This document shows positions 6,771 through 11,609 of a stretch of 11,609 nucleotides of DNA, one piece after another. Source of the DNA: Candidatus Rokuibacteriota bacterium (GTDB lineage Bacteria > Methylomirabilota > Methylomirabilia > Rokubacteriales > CSP1-6). The stretch spans positions 1-11,609 of the forward strand of contig JACOVB010000340.1 of assembly GCA_016177555.1 (NCBI GenBank), in the 5' to 3' direction. Both the position numbers and the translations under genes were made by a program. The stretch's first letter is position 1; each line of letters begins with the position of its first letter. The notes under the pieces were generated by a model, which saw only the letters and a list, made by a program, of their open reading frames with translations, did not search any database and had not been told where the DNA came from.

Positions 6771-7984
6771 CGCGCGCTTCCCACGCGGTCGGCGCGGGCC
6801 TCCTTGGGCAGCCCGAGGATGCGCTCGCCGATGACGTTCTTCTGGATCTCGGACGAGCCGGCGTAGATGGTGCCGGCACGCGACCAGAGGAAGGCGTAGG
6901 CCCAGGTGCCCTGCTCGCCGACGGCGGTGTCGATCTCGAGCCTGAGCTCCTCGGGCGCCCCTTCCGTGAGCTGGCCGTAGGGGCCGAGGATCTCCATGGC
7001 CAGCTCGATGAAGCGCTTCTCGAACTCGGAGTAGGAGAGCTTGGTCAGGGAGCCGCCGGCGCCTGGGTGCTCGCCGCGCTCGAGCAGGGTCAGCATCCGG
7101 AGGGCGCCGTAGCGCTCCACCTCGAGCTCGGCCCAGATGCGCCCGAGCTTCTGGCGGATGACGGGGTCGTCGATGAGCGGGCGCCCGTGCCGCTTGAGCC
7201 GACGCGCCACCTCCACGAGCCGGCCGTACTGGGAGGCGTAGCTCGTGATCCGCGCCAGGGCCCGGCCGCCGCGCTCGTAGCCGAGCGTCGTCTGGGCGAT
7301 GGCCCACCCCTCGCCGAGGCGGCCGATCTGGTCGGTCTTCTCGACCCGGGCGCTGGTCATGAACACCTCGGAGAACTCCGAGGAGCCCGTGATCTGCTTG
7401 AGCGGCCGCACCTCGATGCCGGGCTGGCGCATGTTGATGAGGAAGCAGGTGATGCCCTTGTGCTTGGCCACGGCGGGGTCGGTGCGAGCCAGCAGCAGCC
7501 CCCAGTCGGCGATGGAGCCGGCGCTGGTCCAGGTCTTCTGCCCGTTGACGATGAAGTGGTCCCCCTTGTCCTCGGCGCTGGTGCGGAGGGCGGCCAGGTC
7601 GCTGCCCGCGTTGGGCTCGGAGTAGAGCTGGCACCACAGCTCCTCGGCCGTGAGGATCTTCTTGAGGTAACGCGTCTTCTGGGCGTCCGTGCCGTGGACC
7701 ACGATCGTGGGGCCCACGATGCCGAGGCCGAGGCCGTTGGTGGGCGCCGGCGCGCTGGCTCGCGCCAGCTCGTCGGCCACGATGGCCTGCTCCATGGGCC
7801 TCGCATCCCCGCCGCCATAGGCCTTGGGCCAGCCCATGCCGAGGTAACCCGCCTCGGAGAGCTTGCGGTGCCAGACCCGGCGCTCCTGGAGCGTCCGGAT
7901 CGGGTTGCGCGGCAGGTTCTGCTCGAGCCAGGCGCGTACCGACTTGCGGAAGGCGACGTCCTCGGGCGTGTAGTTCAGATCCAT
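6767..7984 (-). CDS. Acyl-CoA dehydrogenase, probable catalytic subunit
   Basis: First gene of the operon, 405 residues. It would form an alpha,beta double bond in an acyl-CoA thioester using FAD. It has the flavin-binding signature LYSEPNAGSD (120-129), FIVNGQKTWTSAGSIADW (144-161) and the C-terminal TIYAGSSEIQKNVIGERILG (372-391). The C-terminal position that is Glu in MCAD-type enzymes is Ala here (YAGSS). E237 in GYERGGRAL matches the helix-G glutamate used by isovaleryl- and long-chain enzymes, so it is the likely base (inference). It lacks the REQFG and QVHGG elements that its neighbour has. ATG 7984 is preferred over an upstream start at 8017 because AGGAGG stands six bases before it and MDLNYTPEDVAFR is a normal start. 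It overlaps the next gene by ATGA. Confidence 0.92.
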   Translation of the reverse strand: MDLNYTPEDVAFRKSVRAWLEQNLPRNPIRTLQERRVWHRKLSEAGYLGMGWPKAYGGGDARPMEQAIVADELARASAPAPTNGLGLGIVGPTIVVHGTDAQKTRYLKKILTAEELWCQLYSEPNAGSDLAALRTSAEDKGDHFIVNGQKTWTSAGSIADWGLLLARTDPAVAKHKGITCFLINMRQPGIEVRPLKQITGSSEFSEVFMTSARVEKTDQIGRLGEGWAIAQTTLGYERGGRALARITSYASQYGRLVEVARRLKRHGRPLIDDPVIRQKLGRIWAELEVERYGALRMLTLLERGEHPGAGGSLTKLSYSEFEKRFIELAMEILGPYGQLTEGAPEELRLEIDTAVGEQGTWAYAFLWSRAGTIYAGSSEIQKNVIGERILGLPKEARADRVGSAR

Positions 7985-7990
7985 GGGAGG

Positions 7991-7996
7991 CCTCCT
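7991..7996 (-). promoter_or_regulatory. Ribosome-binding site of the dehydrogenase operon
   Basis: AGGAGG on the minus strand, six bases before ATG 7984. It decides this start over the in-frame ATG/GTG candidates upstream. Confidence 0.7.
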
Positions 7997-8008
7997 GGGT
8001 GTCGGGGG

Positions 8009-8021
8009 ACGGGTCACCCGT
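8009..8021. promoter_or_regulatory. Perfect palindrome at the predicted operon start site (candidate operator)
   Basis: ACGGG-TCA-CCCGT is a perfect inverted repeat with a three-base centre. It lies just downstream of the -10 element of the dehydrogenase-operon promoter and covers the expected transcription start near 8014. A repressor bound there would block initiation. No regulator of the TetR or GntR type is in the window, so the binding protein is unknown. Confidence 0.5.
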
Positions 8022-8050
8022 TTCTAGCATGGCGGCGGGAAGCCGGTCAA
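8021..8050 (-). promoter_or_regulatory. Promoter of the dehydrogenase/CoA-transferase operon
   Basis: Read on the minus strand: TTGACC (8050-8045) matches -35 at 5/6. After 18 bases TAGAAA (8026-8021) matches -10 at 4/6 and is preceded by TGC, an extended -10. Transcription would begin near 8014, giving a leader of about 30 bases that includes AGGAGG. This is the best sigma-70-type promoter in the window. Confidence 0.55.
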
Positions 8051-8202
8051 CAGCGTGAGCATCGCGTTGGTGACCCGCTTCCCCGACGCAGAGGCGGGTG
8101 TTACAGTGACCCCGAGTGCCCCTCCAGATGACCAGACGGGATGGGAAGAAGCCAGCTGCTGCGCTCTCGCGACGATCGGGACGATGACGTGGCGTGAGCG
8201 GG

Positions 8203-8229
8203 CCGCGAGTGAACGGTCCGTCCTCGCGG
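8203..8229 (+). promoter_or_regulatory. Dyad directly before the histidine kinase start codon
   Basis: CCGCGAG (8203-8209) pairs perfectly with CTCGCGG (8223-8229). An inner ACGG/CCGT pair (8213-8216/8218-8221) is nested inside. The right arm contains the only weak ribosome-binding sequence (GCGGG) before ATG 8235. As RNA it could mask the site; as DNA it could be an operator. Confidence 0.35.
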
Positions 8230-8234
8230 GCTGA

Positions 8235-9608
8235 ATGTTTCGCCCTGGCCAGCCGCGCCTCGGATATGTCCCCATCTGGGTGCCGCTCTCCGCGTTCGCC
8301 CTCGTCGCCCTCCTTCTCGCTGCCGGGCTCGCCGTCGGGATCCAGTACGAGCGGCACCGGCTCCTGAGCTCGGGACTTCCTGCTCCCACCCCGGGTCCCT
8401 CCAGCCTCGTCCGGGGGCTGGGCTGGCCGGAACTGGTCGCGGCCTTCGCGGCGCTCCTCGTCCTCGCGGCCATCGGCATCGTCCTGTTCGGCGCGTACCA
8501 GAACTACCGGGCCGTCACCGAGACGTTCGAGCGCGTCAAGAGCCTGATGCGGAACATCCTGGAGAGCATCCCGACGGGCGTCCTGACCCTCGACGCGCGC
8601 GGCGCCGTCACCTCGCTGAACGGCCCGGGCGAGCGCCTTCTGGGTCTCCGAGCGTCAGCGATCAGGGGGCGGCCCGTGGGCGAAGCGCTGCAGAGCGCCC
8701 CTGACCTCACCGCGTGGGTCCTCGGCGCCCTCTCAGGAGATCGCCTCCTTCAGGAACGTGACTTCGCGCTGACGGCGGAGGGAAGCCGGCGGGTAACCGT
8801 GCGCGCCTCGGCGTCGGATCTGCGGGACGAGTCCGGCCAGACGGACGGCCTGGTCGTGCTGCTCCGCGACATCACGGAGGTGAGCCGGCTCGAGGCGCAG
8901 CTTCGGCGATCCGACACGCTGGCCGCGCTGGGCACGCTCGCAGCCGGAGTGGCCCACGAGGTGAAGAACCCGCTCCATGCCTTGGGCCTCAACCTCCATC
9001 TGCTCCAGGCCGAGCTCGCGCCCGGGCCGCCCTCCGGGAACGCGGTCGGCGGATACCTCGACGTGCTCCGATCCGAGCTGCAGCGCCTCGATCGAATTGT
9101 GGAGAACTTCCTCCGCTTCTCGAAGCCCTCGGTGCCCGAGATCAAGCCGGTCGACATCGCTGCCCTCGTCGAGCGCGTCCTCGGCCTGGTCGCCTTCGAG
9201 GCTGCGGGCCACGGCATCGCCATCGAGACCCGCCTTGATCCCGATCTCACGACGATCCCCGGCGACGAGGGACAGCTCTCCCAGGTCTTCCTCAACGTGA
9301 TGATCAACGCGCTCCAGGCCATGCCGATCGGGGGCTCTCTCGGGGTGGCGACGCGAAGGGACGGCGACTGGGCCGAGGTGACCGTGAGGGACACAGGACC
9401 CGGGATCGCCGAGGACGTCCTTCCTCACGTGTTCGACCCGTACTTCACGACGCGGCCCACCGGGGTCGGTCTCGGTTTGCCGATCGCTCACCGGATCGTC
9501 CAGGGGCACGACGGCAGCATCGACGTCGAGAGCCATCTCGGGAGCGGGACCACGATGATCATCCGGCTCCCATCCGGCGGGTCCGGGAGACGGCGCGAGA
9601 CGAGGTGA
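8235..9608 (+). CDS. Membrane-bound PAS sensor histidine kinase (NtrB/ZraS-like)
   Basis: Sensor kinase of 457 residues. Two membrane segments (about 13-37 and 65-87) enclose only some 28 residues, so little of it is outside the membrane. A PAS-like domain follows (about 98-212, ending VVLLRDITEVSRLE). The HisKA box is AAGVAHEVKNPLHALGLNLH with phospho-acceptor H241. The ATPase domain has the N-box (VFLNVMINALQAM, N354/N358), G1 DTGPGI (386-391), F-box DPYFTT (401-406), G2 GVGLGLPIAHR (410-420) and GSGTT (436-440). All catalytic motifs are intact. ATG 8235 follows an in-frame stop at 8232-8234 directly, so no longer form is possible; its ribosome-binding site is weak. Its stop overlaps the response regulator start. 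The signal is unknown; the small periplasmic loop suggests sensing in the membrane or by the PAS domain. Confidence 0.93.
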   Translation: MFRPGQPRLGYVPIWVPLSAFALVALLLAAGLAVGIQYERHRLLSSGLPAPTPGPSSLVRGLGWPELVAAFAALLVLAAIGIVLFGAYQNYRAVTETFERVKSLMRNILESIPTGVLTLDARGAVTSLNGPGERLLGLRASAIRGRPVGEALQSAPDLTAWVLGALSGDRLLQERDFALTAEGSRRVTVRASASDLRDESGQTDGLVVLLRDITEVSRLEAQLRRSDTLAALGTLAAGVAHEVKNPLHALGLNLHLLQAELAPGPPSGNAVGGYLDVLRSELQRLDRIVENFLRFSKPSVPEIKPVDIAALVERVLGLVAFEAAGHGIAIETRLDPDLTTIPGDEGQLSQVFLNVMINALQAMPIGGSLGVATRRDGDWAEVTVRDTGPGIAEDVLPHVFDPYFTTRPTGVGLGLPIAHRIVQGHDGSIDVESHLGSGTTMIIRLPSGGSGRRRETR

Positions 9609-10957
9609 TGGCCGGTCGCGTCCTCGTCGTCGACGACGAGCGCAACATCCGCGAGGCGCTCGCCAAGATCCTCGAGAAGGCGGGCCACGAGGTCGTGGCG
9701 GCGGCCAGCGGTGAGGAGGCGCTCGCCGGGCTCCAGGACGGGCGGTTCGACCTGGTGATCACCGACCTGCGTATGGTCGGGACCGGGGGACTGGAGGTCC
9801 TGAAAGCCGCCAAGCGACACTTCCCGGAGGCGGAGGTGATCCTCCTCACGGCCTACGGGAGCGTCGAGAGCGCCGTCGAGGCGATGAAACTGGGCGCCTA
9901 CGACTACCTCGCGAAGCCCGTCGATCCGGAGCGGCTCCTGCACCTCGTGGCGAAGGCCCTGGAGCACAGGGCGCTGAGGCAGGAGGTGCAGCAGCTTCGA
10001 GAGCGGGTCGCGATCAAGGCCGCCTTCGGCCTGATCGTGGGACGCAGCGTTCGGATGCGGCAGGTGTACGAGGCGGTGCGGCAGGTGGCGCCCACCCTGG
10101 CCACGGTGCTCATCATGGGCGAGTCGGGGACTGGGAAGGAGCTTGTGGCACGGGCGATCCACAGTCGGAGCTCGCGGCACGCGGGCCCGTTCGTGACGCT
10201 GAACTGCGGCGCGTTGCCGGAGACGCTGGTCGAGTCGGAACTGTTCGGCTACGAGCGGGGCGCCTTCACGGGTGCCATCGGCGCCAAGGCCGGGCGGATC
10301 GAGCAGGCGAACGGCGGGACCCTGTTCCTGGACGAGGTCAGCGAGATGAGCCCCAAGACGCAGGTCGATCTCCTCCGGGCGCTGCAGGAGCGGGAGGTCC
10401 GCCGGCTGGGCGGGGACCGGCCGCTCGCGGTCGACGTCCGCTTCATCGCTGCCACGAACACAGACCTCGCGGAGGCCGCGAAGGGTGGCACCTTCCGCGA
10501 GGACCTGTATTACCGGCTGGCCGTGGTGCCCATCACTCTGCCCGCTCTTCGCGAGCGGCCGGAGGACATCCCCCTGCTCGCCACCGTATTTGTTCGAGAG
10601 TTCTGTACCCAGTACGGCCGCCCTGAGAAGTCCCTCTCGGCTGCGGCCCTCCAGATGCTGCGCGAGCATGCCTGGCCGGGCAATGTCCGGGAGCTCCGGA
10701 ATCTCGTGGAGCGGCTGGTCGTCACCGTTGGAGCCCGCGTCATCCGCCCCGTTCACTTGCCGTCCACCGTCATGACCGGGTCGCCACCGGAGCGAAGCAT
10801 CACGATCCCTCTCGGGCTCCCGCTCCACGCGATGGAGGAGCAGGTGATCAGGAAGACGCTCCAGGAGGTTACCTCGCACCGCGAGCGGGCCGCCAAGATC
10901 CTCGGGATCAGCGCAAGGGCTCTGCACTACAAGCTGCGCCAGTATCACATCGAGTAG
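9608..10957 (+). CDS. NtrC-family sigma-54-dependent response regulator
   Basis: Regulator of 449 residues with the standard three domains. Receiver (about 4-120): acidic pair D9-D10, phospho-acceptor D53 (ITDLRM), T81 and K103. AAA+ domain (about 143-370): Walker A GESGTGKE (171-178), GAFTGA loop intact at 218-223, Walker B GGTLFLDEV with D242-E243, and arginine-rich LYYRL/LRERPEDIP segments. C-terminal Fis-type helix-turn-helix (about 408-446): REAAKILGI-like RERAAKILGISARALHYKLR. The intact GAFTGA loop means it can remodel sigma-54 polymerase. ATG 9608 overlaps the kinase stop (TGATG); a GTG at 9605 would add one residue. It is surely the partner of the kinase. Targets are not shown, but a strong -24/-12 match lies 24 bases past its stop. 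Confidence 0.94.
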   Translation: MAGRVLVVDDERNIREALAKILEKAGHEVVAAASGEEALAGLQDGRFDLVITDLRMVGTGGLEVLKAAKRHFPEAEVILLTAYGSVESAVEAMKLGAYDYLAKPVDPERLLHLVAKALEHRALRQEVQQLRERVAIKAAFGLIVGRSVRMRQVYEAVRQVAPTLATVLIMGESGTGKELVARAIHSRSSRHAGPFVTLNCGALPETLVESELFGYERGAFTGAIGAKAGRIEQANGGTLFLDEVSEMSPKTQVDLLRALQEREVRRLGGDRPLAVDVRFIAATNTDLAEAAKGGTFREDLYYRLAVVPITLPALRERPEDIPLLATVFVREFCTQYGRPEKSLSAAALQMLREHAWPGNVRELRNLVERLVVTVGARVIRPVHLPSTVMTGSPPERSITIPLGLPLHAMEEQVIRKTLQEVTSHRERAAKILGISARALHYKLRQYHIE

Positions 10958-10958
10958 C

Positions 10959-10983
10959 CCAACCTCCTGTCCGAGGGAGTTGG
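10959..10983 (+). terminator. Hairpin after the response regulator gene
   Basis: CCAAC (10959-10963) and TCC (10965-10967) pair with GGA (10976-10978) and GTTGG (10979-10983), with one bulged C and an eight-base loop. It starts one base after the stop codon. There is no T-run, so termination is only suggested by position. Confidence 0.4.
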
Positions 10984-10996
10984 CACCGCCGCTGCA
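10980..10996 (+). promoter_or_regulatory. Candidate sigma-54 (-24/-12) promoter
   Basis: TTGGCAC, five bases, then CTGCA. It matches the consensus YTGGCACGNNNNTTGCW at all but two defined positions and keeps the GG-N10-GC spacing exactly (GG 10982-10983, GC 10994-10995). It lies just after the gene for a sigma-54 activator. Transcription would start near 11007 and run antisense to the TPR gene. No convincing plus-strand gene follows within the window. Confidence 0.4.
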
Positions 10997-11007
10997 ACTC
11001 TTGCAGC
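10991..11007. terminator. Perfect short inverted repeat between convergent genes
   Basis: GCTGCAA-CTC-TTGCAGC is a perfect seven-pair stem with a three-base loop. It lies between the convergent ends of the response regulator and TPR genes and could end transcription from either side, though no T-run follows. Its left arm overlaps the -12 part of the sigma-54 match. Confidence 0.35.
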
Positions 11008-11029
11008 CGTCCAGCGATCGATGGTGGGC

Positions 11030-11521
11030 TCACAGGCCGCGGCGGGAGGGGATGGGCCAGGTCAGCGGCCGGTTCTGGGAGAGGCAGCGAATCACACCCG
11101 CCCGATGACCGAGCCGTTCGTACGCAGCCACGAGGGCCAGCCGCACGACGGAGGCCTCGACCTCGATCCGGAGCGTGCGAACGAGGGGGATGCCCGGGCT
11201 CTCGGCGCGGGTGAGCAACATGAGAGCCGTCTCGAGGTGGCGCGCGGCGAGCCGAGCATTCCCTGCGCGGAAGTGGCTGATCCCCAGCATGCGGTGAAGG
11301 GCCGGATCGCGTGGCCGCGGCCCGAGCAACGATGAGAAGGCGCGGGCGGCCCGTGCCGGGCGGCCCGCCGCGAGGTAGTCAAGAGCATGCCGGTACGCGG
11401 TGTCCCGACGGTCCGCTTCGTGCGCGAGCGACTCAAACGCGCGGTCACTCGCGTCGAGATACTCTTTTCGGGTCACGACCGGGTCGAGCGAGATCGGCAG
11501 GCGCCCGAAGAAGTACCCCAT
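11030..11521 (-). CDS. Small TPR-repeat protein of unknown function
   Basis: 163-residue protein, probably all helical. Two TPR units are readable: about 41-72 (YRHALDYLAAGRPARAARAF) and 73-104 (HRMLGISHFRAGNARLAARHLETAL). A further helical pair at about 113-147 (VVRLALVAAYERLGHRAGVI) may be a degenerate third repeat. The N-terminus (MGYFFGRLPISLDPVVTRKE) has no signal peptide or membrane segment. TPR proteins mediate protein contacts; no enzyme motif is present. ATG 11521 is preferred to GTG 11524 because GGCGG stands seven bases before it. The gene is convergent with the two-component pair. I do not recognise a named family. Confidence 0.75.
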   Translation of the reverse strand: MGYFFGRLPISLDPVVTRKEYLDASDRAFESLAHEADRRDTAYRHALDYLAAGRPARAARAFSSLLGPRPRDPALHRMLGISHFRAGNARLAARHLETALMLLTRAESPGIPLVRTLRIEVEASVVRLALVAAYERLGHRAGVIRCLSQNRPLTWPIPSRRGL

Positions 11522-11609
11522 CACCGATCCGCCTGAGCCTGGAGAGCTGCAGCCGCTTCGCCGGGACCGGGACTCGTGGGACGTTTCACTCCGCGACCTC
11601 CCCGGCCGC
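11522..11609. other. Upstream region of the TPR gene
   Basis: Eighty-eight bases to the window edge. On the minus strand the first 24 bases read AAGEVAE followed by TGA (stop at 11588-11586), which could be the tail of another minus-strand gene but is too short to judge. A GG-N10-GC arrangement on the minus strand (11564-11548) resembles a -24/-12 element but has several mismatches. No sigma-70-type promoter was recognised. Confidence 0.3.

Noticed and set aside
5647..6879. Upstream extension of the CoA-transferase frame, giving an apparent 811-residue protein
   Set aside because: Low-complexity Arg/Pro/Gly sequence in another frame of the dehydrogenase gene; family homology starts only after ATG 5646.
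4546..8131. Long plus-strand open frames opposite the three-gene operon (4546-5736, 5661-6866, 7067-8131)
   Set aside because: Compositionally biased mirror frames of well-identified minus-strand enzymes, with no recognisable motif.
8142..8157. Second GG-N10-GC arrangement before the kinase gene (TGGGAAGAAGCCAGC)
   Set aside because: Only the GG/GC spacing fits; the flanking consensus bases are mostly wrong and such spacing is common by chance in GC-rich DNA.
6771..8357. Upstream extension of the second dehydrogenase frame, giving an apparent 904-residue protein
   Set aside because: It runs through the first dehydrogenase in a wrong frame; the real start is MNFSFSEDQV at 6770.
9488..10948. 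Long minus-strand open frame opposite the response regulator
   Set aside because: Antisense shadow of a gene with intact receiver, AAA+ and helix-turn-helix motifs.
11021..11335. 104-residue plus-strand open frame just after the sigma-54 element
   Set aside because: Tempting as its target gene, but Gly/Glu/Pro-rich with no domain and opposite a clear TPR gene; no good ribosome-binding site.
11586..11609. Possible C-terminal tail (AAGEVAE, stop) of another minus-strand gene
   Set aside because: Only seven codons are in the window, too few to support a gene call.

Overview
The window is GC-rich DNA with tightly packed genes, GTG and ATG starts, and stop/start overlaps (ATGA, GTGA, TGATG). It holds an Fe-S/haem electron-transfer pair, an acyl-CoA catabolic operon, a toxin-antitoxin pair and a sigma-54 two-component system. 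This suits an uncultivated soil-type bacterium such as Rokubacteria/Methylomirabilota or a Proteobacteria relative. That placement is a guess from gene content and base composition. No rRNA, tRNA, CRISPR array, insertion sequence or phage gene was seen, and no stretch over 300 bases lacks a gene.

Layout. (1) 1-195: leader region with a possible minus-strand gene fragment and a weak promoter. (2) 196-2707, plus strand: tcuA-tcuB, a flavoprotein dehydrogenase and its Fe-S/membrane electron-transfer partner, overlapping by 14 bp. (3) 2735-4302, minus strand: vapB-vapC-(metalloprotease+DinB fusion), a compact three-gene unit convergent with tcuB; one dyad holding both stop codons lies between the two units. 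(4) 4444-7984, minus strand: two dissimilar acyl-CoA dehydrogenases and a CaiB-type CoA-transferase, all joined by ATGA overlaps. (5) 7985-8234: divergent control region with a good promoter, a palindrome at the predicted start site and repeated GTGACC motifs. (6) 8235-10957, plus strand: membrane histidine kinase and NtrC-type response regulator with an intact GAFTGA loop. (7) 10958-11029: hairpins and a strong match to a sigma-54 -24/-12 element. (8) 11030-11521, minus strand: a small TPR protein, then 88 bases to the window edge.

How it may work together. The CoA-transferase would activate an organic acid to its CoA thioester. The two dehydrogenase polypeptides, which carry complementary parts of the usual active site, would oxidise it as one heteromeric enzyme. 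TcuA/TcuB would oxidise a tricarballylate-like acid and pass electrons to the quinone pool. The kinase/regulator pair would activate sigma-54 promoters, one candidate lying just behind the regulator gene. The substrates are not determined by the sequence.

Most worth a second look: the metalloprotease-DinB fusion tied to vapBC, with an internal ribosome-binding site at its domain junction; the division of labour between the two acyl-CoA dehydrogenases; the palindrome and GTGACC repeats in the divergent region; and the sigma-54 element pointing antisense into the TPR gene.
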